NCBI GenBank assembly: GCA_947487835.1
Contig: CANKXX010000006.1
Coordinates: 1 to 64,000, forward strand
DNA length: 64,000 nt
Source: an uncultured Microbacteriaceae bacterium
GTDB lineage: Bacteria > Actinomycetota > Actinomycetes > Actinomycetales > Microbacteriaceae
Direction of reading: 5' to 3'
Part shown: piece after piece, positions 9,224 to 17,836 of the stretch
Layout of the letters: the number at the start of each line of letters is the position of its first letter
How positions within the stretch are numbered: the stretch's first letter is position 1
Program-made: the position numbers and the translations under genes
The notes under the pieces: model-generated
Databases searched by the model: none
Seen by the model: only the letters and a program-made list of their open reading frames with translations
What the model was told of the DNA's origin: nothing

Positions 9224-10245
9224 ACGCAACACCTGTCACCGAGACCCCGGCCGAGATCAAGAACCCCGAGCCGCAGCGCGGCAGCGGCGGAGCGCTCAGC
9301 TTCCTCCGGGCCCAGCTGCAGCAGTCGCTCGCGTTCGCCACCCTCGTGGTGCTGCTCATCTTCTTCTCGTTCGCGAGCAACAACTTCTTCACCTGGAGCA
9401 ACATCTCCGGGATCCTGCTGTCGACCGCGGTCATCGGCATCCTCGCGCTCGGCACGACCTTCGTCATCATCACGGGCGGCATCGACCTGTCGATCGGCAC
9501 GGGCATGACGCTGGCCGCCGTCATGACCGGCATCTTCCTCGTGAACCTCCAGCTGCCGCTCCTCGTCGGCGTGCTCGGCGGCATCGCGACCGGCGCGCTG
9601 ATGGGCTTCGTCAACGGCGTGAACATCGCGATCCTGAAGCTGCCCCCATTCATCGCGACCCTCGCGATGATGCTCATCGCCCAGGGGCTCGCGCTCGTCA
9701 TCTCCGGCGTGCGGCCGATCTACTTCAGCGGCGTCGAGGGCTTCAAGAACATTGCGCTCGGCACCCTCATCCCCGGCCTGCCGAACGCCGTGCTCATCCT
9801 GTTCCTGCTCGCCATCGTGGCCTACCTGATGCTGAGCAAGACCATCCTCGGCAGGTACACGTTCGCCATCGGCAGCAACGAGGAGGCGAGCCGGCTCTCC
9901 GGCGTGAACACGCGCAAGTGGAAGATCCTCATCTACACGGTCGCCGGCATCTTCACCGGCATCGCCGGCGTCGTGATCGCCGCCCGCCTCGACTCCGCGC
10001 AGCCCCAGCTGGGCGTCGGCTACGAGCTGCAGGCGATCGCCGCCGTCATCATCGGCGGCACGTCGCTGCTCGGCGGACGCGGCTCGATCATGGGCACGCT
10101 CATCGGCGCGCTCATCATGAGCGTCCTGATCAACGGCCTGCGCATCATGTCGATTCAGACGGAGTGGCAGAACGTGGTGGTGGGCATCGTGATCCTCGTG
10201 GCCGTCTTCACCGACTCGCTGCGTCAGCGGCGGTCCGCCTCCTAG
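9220..10245 (+). CDS. Ribose-type sugar ABC importer, permease (RbsC family)
   Basis: A 341-residue integral membrane protein, beginning at ATG 9220, which overlaps the ATPase stop (ATGA). After a ~35-residue cytoplasmic leader it shows eight to ten hydrophobic segments. The conserved loops LGTTFVIITGGIDLSIG and AIGSNEEASRLSGVN identify the RbsC/AraH family. It forms the membrane pore of the importer with the preceding ATPase and the downstream lipoprotein. A 238-bp gap with a stable hairpin separates it from the binding-protein gene. Confidence 0.92.
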   Translation: MNATPVTETPAEIKNPEPQRGSGGALSFLRAQLQQSLAFATLVVLLIFFSFASNNFFTWSNISGILLSTAVIGILALGTTFVIITGGIDLSIGTGMTLAAVMTGIFLVNLQLPLLVGVLGGIATGALMGFVNGVNIAILKLPPFIATLAMMLIAQGLALVISGVRPIYFSGVEGFKNIALGTLIPGLPNAVLILFLLAIVAYLMLSKTILGRYTFAIGSNEEASRLSGVNTRKWKILIYTVAGIFTGIAGVVIAARLDSAQPQLGVGYELQAIAAVIIGGTSLLGGRGSIMGTLIGALIMSVLINGLRIMSIQTEWQNVVVGIVILVAVFTDSLRQRRSAS

Positions 10246-10295
10246 GTCCTCGAACCACGCATCCCGGATCCCGGGAAGCACCGACCCTTCGAACC

Positions 10296-10334
10296 AGGGG
10301 AACGGCCGTTGGAGAGGCCGGGCCGTTCCTCCCC
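10296..10334 (+). terminator. Hairpin between permease and binding-protein genes
   Basis: GGAACGGCC (10299-10307) pairs with GGCCGTTCC (10321-10329), extended by GGGG/CCCC with one bulge. It lies 53 bp after the permease stop and about 150 bp before the binding-protein gene. With no clear T-tract it may act as a partial terminator or a 3' stabiliser, allowing separate expression of the binding protein; the gap could also hold a second promoter. Confidence 0.4.
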
Positions 10335-10483
10335 GTCACCGGTTGTGAAATCGGTTACATCCCGGACGCACCGAAGAAACGCACCTGCACCTTCGACTGC
10401 CCACCCGATCCGGCCCCTCGCGCTAGTCAGCACAACCGGGTCAGCTGAACTGCTGGCCACCGAACGAACAACGGAGTTATTCG

Positions 10484-11485
10484 ATGACATCACGTAAGAA
10501 GGCAGCACTTCTCGCGGGCGCCGCGGCGGTAGCGCTCACCCTCGCCGGGTGTGCCGGCGGCGGGTCCTCCGGCGGCGGCGGTGGCGGCAGCGCGGAGGCG
10601 CCGAGCGGCGACAAGCCGTACATCGCCCTCGTCTCCAAGGGCTTCCAGCACCAGTTCTGGCAGGCCGTCAAGGAGGGCGCGGAGAACAAGGCGGAGGAGC
10701 TCGGCGTCGACATCACGTTCGAGGGCCCCGCGTCCGAGACCGAGGTCGACAACCAGCTCACGATGCTGCAGTCGGCCATCGACAAGAAGCCGGACGCCAT
10801 CGGCTACGCCGCCCTCGACCCCGAGGCCTGCATCCCGCTGATGGAGGCCGCGGAGAGCGCCGAGATCCCCGTCGTGCAGTTCGACGCGGGCTGCAACAGC
10901 GACTACCCGGTCAGCATCGCGAAGACCGACAGCCTCGGCGCCGGTGCGCTCGCGGCCGATCACATGGCCGAGCTCATCGGCGAGAAGGGCGAGGTCGCGA
11001 TCGTCGGCCACAGCCAGATCAACTCGACCGGCGTCGAGCGCCGTGACGGCTTCGTCGACCAGATCGAGGAGAAGTTCCCGGACATCGAGATCGTCGACGT
11101 GCAGTACGGCGACGGCGACCACCTGAAGTCGGCCGACATCGCGAAGGCCATGATCGCGGCGCACCCCGACCTCAAGGGCATCTACGGCACCAACGAGGGC
11201 TCGGCGATCGGCGTCGTGAACGCGGTCAGCGAGCTCGGCATCGAGGAGGGCGAGCTCACGGTCATCGGATTCGACTCCGGCCAGGCCCAGATCGACGCCA
11301 TCACCAACGGCCTCATGGCCGGCGCCATCACGCAGAACCCGATCGGGATCGGCGAGCAGACCGTGCAGGCGGCGTTCGACGCCATCGAGGGCAACACGCC
11401 CCCTGAGGTCATCGACACCGGCTACTTCTGGTACGACAAGGAGAACATGGAGGACGAGGAGATCGCGGCCGTCCTCTACAAGTAA
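10484..11485 (+). CDS. Sugar ABC importer, periplasmic-type binding lipoprotein
   Basis: A 333-residue substrate-binding protein. A signal peptide (MTSRKKAALLAG...) ends in the lipobox LTLAGC with Cys23 as lipidation site, followed by a Gly/Ser linker. The mature part has the two-lobe peripla_BP_4 pattern, for example YIALVSKGFQHQFWQAV near the start and GTNEGSAIGVVNAV later, typical of ribose/xylose-type binding proteins. It captures the sugar outside the membrane and delivers it to the permease. The order ATPase-permease-binding protein differs from the common rbsDACB order. A strong terminator follows. Confidence 0.92.
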   Translation: MTSRKKAALLAGAAAVALTLAGCAGGGSSGGGGGGSAEAPSGDKPYIALVSKGFQHQFWQAVKEGAENKAEELGVDITFEGPASETEVDNQLTMLQSAIDKKPDAIGYAALDPEACIPLMEAAESAEIPVVQFDAGCNSDYPVSIAKTDSLGAGALAADHMAELIGEKGEVAIVGHSQINSTGVERRDGFVDQIEEKFPDIEIVDVQYGDGDHLKSADIAKAMIAAHPDLKGIYGTNEGSAIGVVNAVSELGIEEGELTVIGFDSGQAQIDAITNGLMAGAITQNPIGIGEQTVQAAFDAIEGNTPPEVIDTGYFWYDKENMEDEEIAAVLYK

Positions 11486-11509
11486 CGCGCGCCGCTCTGA
11501 ACGCGAACA

Positions 11510-11544
11510 GGCGGAGCCCCTCGCCATCGGCGAGGGGCTCCGCC
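11510..11544. terminator. Strong bidirectional terminator
   Basis: A perfect 16-bp stem, GGCGGAGCCCCTCGCC against GGCGAGGGGCTCCGCC, with a 3-nt loop, sits between the convergent binding-protein and alcohol dehydrogenase genes, 24 bp after one stop and 20 bp from the other. Confidence 0.85.
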
Positions 11545-11563
11545 GTGCGTGATGCGCTGTTCC

Positions 11564-12607
11564 CTAGGGGACGATGACCGCGCGGCCCCGCACCGTGCCC
11601 GCCGCCAGCGCCTGGTAGGCGGCGGGGGCGTCGTCGAGCGAGTAGCGCTGAATCTCGACGGAGACCTGGCCCGCGCGGGCGAGGTCGAGCACCTCGATGA
11701 GCTCCGCGCGGCTGCCCCAGTAGGGGACGCGGACGGCGGCGTCGAACGCGATCGTGCCGAAGCCGATCTCGACGGTGCCACCGCCGATCCCCACGATGGT
11801 GACGTCTGCCTCGGATGCGGCCACCGAGGTGGCCAGCGCCATGGTCGGCTTCGCGCCCACGAAGTCGAAGACGGCGTTCGCGCCGATGCCGCCGGTGATC
11901 TCCCGGATCGCTGCCGCGGCGTCCGTGTCGCTGATCACCGTGTGGTGCGCGCCGACGTGCCGGGCCAGGTCGAGCTTCTCCTCGGAGATGTCGAGCGCGA
12001 TGACCTGCGCACCGGAGAGCGCGCGCAGGATCTGGATGCCGACGTGGCCGAGGCCGCCCGTGCCGATGACGACGGCGAAGGTGCCCGCGCCGAGCTTCGG
12101 CAGGGACGCCTTGATGGCGTGGTACGGCGTGAGTCCGGCGTCGGTGAGCGACACATTCTGCACCGGGTCGAGGTCGCCGAGCGGCACGACGTGCCGCGGA
12201 TCGTCGATGATCATGTACTCGGCCATCGAGCCGGGCGCGCCGAGACCGGGAGGCTTGATGCCCTCGGCGGCGGCGTTCACGCAGTAGTTCTCCTTGCCCT
12301 GCGCGCACTGGTGGCAGCGACCGCAGCCCCACGGCCCGTACACCGCCACCGCGTCGCCGACGCTCAGGTGCTCGACGCCCTCGCCGAGCTCTTCGACGAT
12401 GCCGGCGCCCTCGTGGCCGAGGGTCAGCGGGAGGGGGTAGCCCTGGGCCGTGTAGTCCTCCTCGCTGAGGCTCATCACGTACTCATCGGAGTGGCAGACC
12501 CCGGCGGCCGTGACTCTCAGGAGCACCTGCCCAGGACCGGGCGACGGCTTCTCGATCTCGACGACCTCTGGGTGGGAACCGACCTTCGTGTACTGGAGTG
12601 CCTTCAT
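11564..12607 (-). CDS. Zinc-dependent alcohol dehydrogenase (MDR family)
   Basis: A 347-residue medium-chain dehydrogenase. Catalytic zinc ligands are visible as Cys38-His39 (AAGVCHSDE) and the GHE motif (TLGHEGAGIVEELGEGV). The structural zinc knuckle is complete with four Cys in GCGRCHQCAQGKENYC, and the cofactor motif is GTGGLGHVG. ATG 12607 matches the family N-terminus (MKALQY); the long upstream reading is antisense to pxpB. It oxidises an alcohol or reduces an aldehyde with NAD(P); the substrate is unknown. It is divergent from pxpB with a 63-bp spacer. Confidence 0.9.
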   Translation of the reverse strand: MKALQYTKVGSHPEVVEIEKPSPGPGQVLLRVTAAGVCHSDEYVMSLSEEDYTAQGYPLPLTLGHEGAGIVEELGEGVEHLSVGDAVAVYGPWGCGRCHQCAQGKENYCVNAAAEGIKPPGLGAPGSMAEYMIIDDPRHVVPLGDLDPVQNVSLTDAGLTPYHAIKASLPKLGAGTFAVVIGTGGLGHVGIQILRALSGAQVIALDISEEKLDLARHVGAHHTVISDTDAAAAIREITGGIGANAVFDFVGAKPTMALATSVAASEADVTIVGIGGGTVEIGFGTIAFDAAVRVPYWGSRAELIEVLDLARAGQVSVEIQRYSLDDAPAAYQALAAGTVRGRAVIVP

Positions 12608-12670
12608 GCCGTCCAGCGTAGGCTCGGCCTTCCGGCGGCGTGGTGGACGGCGTCCGGTAGCGTGCGTCGC

Positions 12671-13318
12671 ATGACGAACGCGGGACGGCGCCTCCTGCCG
12701 AGCGGCGACGCCGCCGTGCTCGTCGACCTGGACGCGCTCGACGACGTGCTGCGCCTCTACCCGGCCCTCGAGGCCACCCGCCCGCCAGGGGTGCTCGACA
12801 TCGTGCCGGGCGCCCGCAGCATCCTGGTCACCTGCGATCCGGACGTGCTGCCGCTCGCGGCCCTGCGCGCCTGGGCGGCGGGCACCCCGGTCGCCACCGG
12901 CTCCGCCACCGGGGCCGTCCCGCCGAGCGCAGCGGGCACGGTTGAGATCGCCGTGCGGTACGACGGCGAGGACCTGGCCGAGGTGGCCCGGCTGCTCGGC
13001 ACGACGCCCGCGGAGGTCGTCCGCCGGCACACCGGCGCCACCTGGACCGTGGCGTTCGGCGGCTTCGCGCCGGGCTTCGGCTACCTCGTGTCCGCGGGGG
13101 CGGGCCTGACGATTCCCCGGCGCCCGTCGCCGCGACCGCTCGTTCCGGCCGGCGCGGTGGGGTTGGCGGGCGAGTTCAGCGGCGTCTACCCGCGGTCGTC
13201 GCCCGGCGGCTGGCAGCTGATCGGGCGCACCGATGCGATGCTCTGGGACCCCGACGCCGAGCCCGCCGCGCTGCTCGCGCCCGGCGTCACCGTGCTGTTC
13301 CGCGAGGTCGAGGCGTGA
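12671..13318 (+). CDS. pxpB: 5-oxoprolinase subunit B (PxpB, KipI family)
   Basis: A 215-residue AHS1/KipI-domain protein. The family signature is seen in VAFGGFAPGFGYL and in IPRRPSPRPLVPAGAVGLAG, with the late SPGGWQLIGRT. ATG 12671 begins at the family position; the frame is open far upstream but antisense there. PxpB joins PxpC and PxpA in ATP-dependent cleavage of 5-oxoproline to glutamate. The stop overlaps the pxpC start (GTGA). No pxpA (LamB/YcsF) is visible in the window. Confidence 0.88.
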   Translation: MTNAGRRLLPSGDAAVLVDLDALDDVLRLYPALEATRPPGVLDIVPGARSILVTCDPDVLPLAALRAWAAGTPVATGSATGAVPPSAAGTVEIAVRYDGEDLAEVARLLGTTPAEVVRRHTGATWTVAFGGFAPGFGYLVSAGAGLTIPRRPSPRPLVPAGAVGLAGEFSGVYPRSSPGGWQLIGRTDAMLWDPDAEPAALLAPGVTVLFREVEA

Positions 13319-14214
13319 CCGCGGGCGCCGAGGGTCCCGCCGGGACCGCGGGTTTCCTCCTCGTCGAGCGCGCGGGACCGCTGCTGCTGGTGCAGGACGC
13401 CGGGCGCCCGGGGCGGGCGGCGCTGGGGGTGCCGACCTCCGGCGCCCTCGACCCCGTCGCCGCCGCGGGGGCGAACCGCCTGGTCGGCAACGCGCCCTCC
13501 GCCGCGGTGCTCGAGCTGCTGCTCGGGAACGCGTTGCTGCGGGCGTCTGCGCCCATCTGGGTCGCCGTGACGGGAGCCGTGGGCGCCCTCGAGGTGCGGA
13601 GCCCGGCCGGCCCGCGGCCCGCGCCCTGGTCGGCGGCGTTCCGCCTCGACGCGGGCGACGCGCTCGCCGTCGGTCCGGCCGAGTACGGCGTGCGGTACTA
13701 CGTCGCCGTGCGAGGCGGCATCGGCGGGCCGGCGGTCCTCGGCTCGCGCTCCTTCGACACCCTCTCCGCGCTCGGCCCGGCCCCGCTCATAGATGGGGAC
13801 TCCCTCCCCGTGGGCGGCGACGAGATACGGCCGGTTCCCGTCCTCGACGTCCTTCCGGCATCCGCCCCGCCGCAGGGCGAGGTGACCCTGCGCGTGCTGC
13901 CCGGGCCGCGGCTCGACTGGTTCGCCCCCGCGGCCTGGGACGCGCTGCGCGCCGCACCGTGGACCGTGACGGCCGAGGCCGACCGGGTGGGCGTGCGGCT
14001 GAGCGGCACGCCGCTCGTGCGGGCGCGCGACGACGAGCTGCCGAGCGAGGGCGTGGTTGCCGGGGCCCTGCAGGTGCCGCCGTCCGGGCTGCCCATCATC
14101 TTCCTCGCCGACCACCCGGTCACCGGCGGCTATCCCGTCGTCGGCGTCGTCCGCCGCGCCGACCTGCGGCTCGCGGCGCAGCTGCGCCCGGGGCAGGCCG
14201 TGCGCTTCCGCTAG
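13315..14214 (+). CDS. pxpC: 5-oxoprolinase subunit C (PxpC, biotin-dependent carboxyltransferase-like)
   Basis: A 299-residue AHS2/KipA-domain protein. Family features are the early QDAGRPGRAALGVPTSGALD segment, AVRGGIGGPAVLGSRSFDTLSALG in mid-protein, and HPVTGGYPVVGVV near the end. GTG 13315 overlaps the pxpB stop by 4 bp, so the two are coupled and should form the PxpBC complex that acts with PxpA on 5-oxoproline. It is slightly shorter than typical members. It faces the convergent phosphotriesterase-like gene with only 17 bp between the two stops. Confidence 0.88.
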   Translation: MTAGAEGPAGTAGFLLVERAGPLLLVQDAGRPGRAALGVPTSGALDPVAAAGANRLVGNAPSAAVLELLLGNALLRASAPIWVAVTGAVGALEVRSPAGPRPAPWSAAFRLDAGDALAVGPAEYGVRYYVAVRGGIGGPAVLGSRSFDTLSALGPAPLIDGDSLPVGGDEIRPVPVLDVLPASAPPQGEVTLRVLPGPRLDWFAPAAWDALRAAPWTVTAEADRVGVRLSGTPLVRARDDELPSEGVVAGALQVPPSGLPIIFLADHPVTGGYPVVGVVRRADLRLAAQLRPGQAVRFR

Positions 14215-14231
14215 GCGCGGCACCCCGTCGG

Positions 14232-15233
14232 TCAGGACCAGGCGAGAAAGCCCTGCGGGTTCGCGGTGAGGATGCGGTCCGCCGCCTCGCCGCCGATGCG
14301 CTCGCGCAGGCGCGGCAGATAGCGGGAACCGAGATATTCCAGACCGGGCATGCCTCCGTAGGAGATGTAGCGGGTGCGCCGGGCCACGTCGCCGCCGAGC
14401 AGGATGCGCCCCCCGGCCCCGCCGGCGACGACGGCCTCCGTGAGCGCGAGCAGCTCCGCGTCGCTGCGCGTGCGCGACCGCGCCATGCCGTCGTAGCCGA
14501 GCCACGCCCCGCGCGCGGCAAGGTCGAGGTGCAGGCCCGGGTCGGGGTCGCGGTCCGCGTGCGCGAGGACGACCCGGTGCTCGGGCACGCCTGACTCGGC
14601 GAGGAGGTCGAGCACCTCGTGCGCGGCGGTGCAGAACTCCAGGTGCACCATCACCGGCGCCCCGGTCTCGGCCGCGGCCGCGCCCACCGCGTCGAGCGTG
14701 CGGCGCTCGAACGCGCTGATCGACCAGTAGCCGATGCCGGCCTTGAGCAGTCCGGCCCGGATGGGCACGCCGCCCGACTCCGCGGGTGCCGCGACCACCG
14801 CCGCGGACGCGGACGGGGATGCCGAGGGCGGTCCGTCCGTGGCGGGCATGCCGTGCAGCAGGTCGCTCAGGAGCAGCTCCAGGCGGCGCTCCACGCCGGC
14901 GTCTCGCAGCCAGTGGCCCTCGGGGTAGTGCGCCTCCCGGTGCACGCCCGTCGTCGCCACGACCGTGAGCGCCGCCGAGCGGCTGATCCGGGCGACGGCC
15001 GCCGGGCGCCTGCCGAGCCCGATGGGGGTCGCGTCGACCATCGCGTCGAATCCACTGGCGACGAGGAGGTCCGCCTCGCCGGCCGACGCTGCCTCGTCGT
15101 CGAGCTCGTCGCCCGGCAGCAGGGGGCTGACCTGGAACAGGTGCTCGTGGTAGTCCACCCTGCCGAGCGCCGCGGGCTCGACGTCGCCGAGCACCGTGCG
15201 GACGAAGGTCACGCGCGACCCGTCCGCCGGCAC
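14232..15233 (-). CDS. Phosphotriesterase-family amidohydrolase (probable sugar-lactonase)
   Basis: A 333-residue phosphotriesterase-like TIM barrel. Metal-site elements are the early H-x-H (YHEHLF), the bridging Lys in AGLLKAGIGYWS, His residues in VMVHLEF and VVLAHADRD, and the late Asp in LLGGDVARR. Several bacterial members hydrolyse (phospho)furanose lactones rather than phosphotriesters. Being last in a sugar-acid operon supports a lactonase role here. A Ser/Ala-rich insertion (residues ~130-150) is unusual. It follows the AroE-like gene by 28 bp. The substrate is inferred only. Confidence 0.75.
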   Translation of the reverse strand: MPADGSRVTFVRTVLGDVEPAALGRVDYHEHLFQVSPLLPGDELDDEAASAGEADLLVASGFDAMVDATPIGLGRRPAAVARISRSAALTVVATTGVHREAHYPEGHWLRDAGVERRLELLLSDLLHGMPATDGPPSASPSASAAVVAAPAESGGVPIRAGLLKAGIGYWSISAFERRTLDAVGAAAAETGAPVMVHLEFCTAAHEVLDLLAESGVPEHRVVLAHADRDPDPGLHLDLAARGAWLGYDGMARSRTRSDAELLALTEAVVAGGAGGRILLGGDVARRTRYISYGGMPGLEYLGSRYLPRLRERIGGEAADRILTANPQGFLAWS

Positions 15234-15261
15234 CGCGAGATCAACGGGCTCAACGGGCCCC

Positions 15262-16206
15262 TCACCGCACGACCTCGGCCGCGTCGGCGAGCTGCTCCAG
15301 CCGGTCCGCGGTGAGCTCGAGGTCGAAGATCTCGGCGATCACCTGCGACCAGCCGTGCAGGAAGTAGCGCCAGCCGTCCACCACGGTGAGGCCGCGCTCC
15401 TCCTGCTGGGCCCGCGCCTGGGCGAGGAACTCGAGCGTGCCGCGGTAGTTGAACTCCCACACGACGGCGCCCCGCGGGAACACGGTGTCGGCGGGCAGCG
15501 GGGATCCCGGCCGGTCCTTGCCGAGACCTGTCGCGTTGACGACGAGGCTGCCCTCCGGTGCGGCGGCAAGCGCCTCGGCCGTGGCCGCGGGGTCCTGCGC
15601 GAGGAGGTAGGTGATGGACCCGGCGGGCGTGCCCCGGCTCGTCTGCACGGCCCGGAGGTGGTCGAGGCGCTCCTGACTCGTGTCCGTGACGGTGATGTGC
15701 GCGGGGCGGTCGGAGCGCTCCGTGAGGTACCAGGTGAGCGCGGTGCCCGCGCCACCCGCCCCCAGGCAGACGGCGTGCCCGCCGGTGTTCGCGAAGTGGT
15801 CGACGGTCAGGAACTCCTCCGCGGCGAGGCCCGCGGTGATCGGGTCCTTCGCGTGCCCGATGAGCCTGCCGTTCCGCTTCGAGATGCTCGACACCTCACC
15901 GCACAGCACGGCGAACCCGTCGAGCTCGTCGAACAGGTCGTGCGCCGCCTCGTACAGGTTCATCTTGTGCGTGGTCACGAGCGCGCCGAGGTGATGCGGA
16001 TCGTCGCGGATGCGCTCCACCAGCGCCCGGTACTGCTCGGGCGTCGCGTCCATCGGCAGGTCGTGCCCCACGAGGTGATCGGTGGGCAGGCCGAGGATGT
16101 GCGCCCACGCGGGGAAGATCCGCATGATGGACGAGGACGCGGTGGTGACGCCCACGAACCCCATGTAGTCGCTTCTGCCCGTGCCGTTCGTGAGCGTTCC
16201 GCTCAT
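15262..16206 (-). CDS. Shikimate dehydrogenase-like (AroE-family) oxidoreductase
   Basis: A 314-residue AroE-type protein. It shows an N-terminal substrate domain with GALVTTHKMNLY (the catalytic Lys-containing segment, T-x-H-K replacing the usual V-T-x-P-x-K) and a C-terminal NAD(P) domain with GAGGAGTALTWYL, followed by VNATGLGKD. ATG 16206 overlaps the aldolase stop by 4 bp. The unusual substrate loop and location in a sugar-acid operon suggest that it oxidises a polyhydroxy acid or ketose derivative rather than shikimate, but the substrate is unknown. Confidence 0.75.
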   Translation of the reverse strand: MSGTLTNGTGRSDYMGFVGVTTASSSIMRIFPAWAHILGLPTDHLVGHDLPMDATPEQYRALVERIRDDPHHLGALVTTHKMNLYEAAHDLFDELDGFAVLCGEVSSISKRNGRLIGHAKDPITAGLAAEEFLTVDHFANTGGHAVCLGAGGAGTALTWYLTERSDRPAHITVTDTSQERLDHLRAVQTSRGTPAGSITYLLAQDPAATAEALAAAPEGSLVVNATGLGKDRPGSPLPADTVFPRGAVVWEFNYRGTLEFLAQARAQQEERGLTVVDGWRYFLHGWSQVIAEIFDLELTADRLEQLADAAEVVR

Positions 16207-16865
16207 CCGCGTACTCCCGTCTCTCTCGTGTCCGCCCGCGCGGCCGCCGCGGCGAACAGCCGGGCCCTGCGCTCGACCTCGTCGTACCGCTCCGCCGCGA
16301 GGTCCGCCGTCGATACCAGCTCGCCGCCCGCGCCCACCGCGATCGCACCGGCGTCGAGCCACTCGCCGAGGTTGTCGGGGGTGACGCCGCCCGTCGGCAT
16401 CAGGGGGACGTCGGGGAACGGCCCGCGCAGGGAGCGCAGGAACGCCGGTCCGCCGAGGGACGCGGGGAAGATCTTCACCACGTCCACGCCGTACTCCACC
16501 GCGGCCATCACCTCGCTCGGGGTGAGCGCGCCCGTGAGCACCAGGAGTCCGGTGGCCCGCATGGCCTCGGTCAGCCTGCGGCGGGTGCCGGGGCTGACGA
16601 GGAAGCGGGCGCCCGCGTCGGCGGCCTGCGCCGCCTGGTCGGGGCTGGTGATCGTGCCGGCGCCGAGGAGCACGGCGTCGCCGTGCCGGTCGGCCACGCG
16701 GCGGATCGCGGCTGCGGCGTTCGGCGTCGAGTAGGTGATCTCGATGCCGGTGACCCCGCCGGCCACGAGGGCGTCGGCGGCCCGCACCGCGCTGTCTGCC
16801 GAGGGCGCGCGCACGACCGCGAGCACGCGGGTCGCGGCCAGGGGGAGGAGGACGTGGTCGGTCAT
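16203..16865 (-). CDS. KDPG/KHG-type aldolase
   Basis: A 220-residue class I pyruvate aldolase. The Schiff-base lysine is K131 in VDVVKIFPAS, the catalytic Glu is E42 in GIEITYSTP, and the phosphate-loop-like LMPTGGVTPDN precedes VGAGGELV. Family members split 2-keto-3-deoxy-6-phosphogluconate or analogous 2-keto-3-deoxy acids to pyruvate and an aldehyde. Stop/start overlaps of 4 bp on both sides place it in the middle of a tight operon. The operon's kinase suggests a phosphorylated substrate, which is inference. Confidence 0.88.
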   Translation of the reverse strand: MTDHVLLPLAATRVLAVVRAPSADSAVRAADALVAGGVTGIEITYSTPNAAAAIRRVADRHGDAVLLGAGTITSPDQAAQAADAGARFLVSPGTRRRLTEAMRATGLLVLTGALTPSEVMAAVEYGVDVVKIFPASLGGPAFLRSLRGPFPDVPLMPTGGVTPDNLGEWLDAGAIAVGAGGELVSTADLAAERYDEVERRARLFAAAAARADTRETGVRG

Positions 16866-17836
16866 GCGGTGCGCTCCGATGGTCGGGAACCCGGCACGGG
16901 GAAGGGCGGCTGCTCGCCCGCGAGCACGGCGAGCACGTTGTCGACTGCGATGCCCCCCATGCCGTCGACGGCCTCGACGGTCTGCGCGCCGAAGTGCGGC
17001 GTGACGACGACCCGATCGGCGAGGTCGGCGGCGAGCAGCGGGGACGCGTCGCCGCGGGTGTCGCCGGCGAGGGTGTCCGCCGCGAAGCCGCCCAGCGCGC
17101 CGGTGCGCAACGCGTGCGCGGCCGCCGCCTCATCGACGAGCTCGGGGCGTGCCGTGTTCACGAGCACGAGTCCGGCGCGGGCGTTCGCGAGCCAGGGGGC
17201 GTCGGCCACGGTGCCGCCGCCGGGGGAGTGGAGAGTCACGAGGTCGCACTCGGCGGGGAGCGCGGCGGAGTCGAGCCGGTCGGCGCCGAACGCCCCGAGC
17301 ACGTCGTCGGGCACCCAGGGATCGTGCACCGCGATGCGGGTCCCGAAGCCGGCGAGACGAGCCGCGACGCCCTGGCCGATGCGGCCGAAGCCGACGAAGC
17401 CGACGCGCAGCGAGCCGAGCTCGCGCCCGCGCAGCACCCGCCAGTCGCCGGCGCGCACGCGGCGATCACCCTCGGCGATGCCGCGCAGGACGGCGAGCAT
17501 CAGCCCTACCGCGTGGTCGGCGACGGCCGCGCTGTTCGCGCCCGGGGCGTTGGTCACGGCGATGCCGCGCTCGGTGGCCGCGGCCACGTCGACGGCCTCG
17601 TAGCCGACGCCGTAGCGTGCGACCACCCGCAGCCGTGGGGCCGCGTCGAGGTGCGCGGCGGTCACCGGCCCGGTGCCGGCGATCCAGGCCTCCGCATCCC
17701 CGAGCAGCGGGCGGAGAGTGTCGAGGTCGTGGTCGGGCGGGCCGACCCGCACGGCGTGACCGGCCTCGGCCAGCCGGGACACAAGGTCGACGGACCCGGA
17801 GGAGAAGGAGCGGCTCGTGGCCAGGACGACGGCCAT
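16862..17836 (-). CDS. D-2-hydroxyacid dehydrogenase (phosphoglycerate dehydrogenase-like)
   Basis: A 324-residue D-isomer-specific 2-hydroxyacid dehydrogenase. The substrate-site segment VVARYGVGYEAVD and the Rossmann motif GFVGFGRIGQGVAARL are present, then catalytic Arg in VNTARPELVDE, Glu region, and the catalytic His in VVVTPHFGAQT. ATG 17836 overlaps the kinase stop by one base (TGATG). It would interconvert a 2-hydroxy and a 2-keto acid with NAD(P). Several in-frame residues upstream are antisense. Substrate specificity cannot be read from the sequence. Confidence 0.88.
   Translation of the reverse strand: MAVVLATSRSFSSGSVDLVSRLAEAGHAVRVGPPDHDLDTLRPLLGDAEAWIAGTGPVTAAHLDAAPRLRVVARYGVGYEAVDVAAATERGIAVTNAPGANSAAVADHAVGLMLAVLRGIAEGDRRVRAGDWRVLRGRELGSLRVGFVGFGRIGQGVAARLAGFGTRIAVHDPWVPDDVLGAFGADRLDSAALPAECDLVTLHSPGGGTVADAPWLANARAGLVLVNTARPELVDEAAAAHALRTGALGGFAADTLAGDTRGDASPLLAADLADRVVVTPHFGAQTVEAVDGMGGIAVDNVLAVLAGEQPPFPVPGSRPSERTA

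Noticed and set aside
11549-13318. Single long reading from 11549 fusing with pxpB
   Set aside because: The part before 12671 is antisense to the alcohol dehydrogenase and has no family match.
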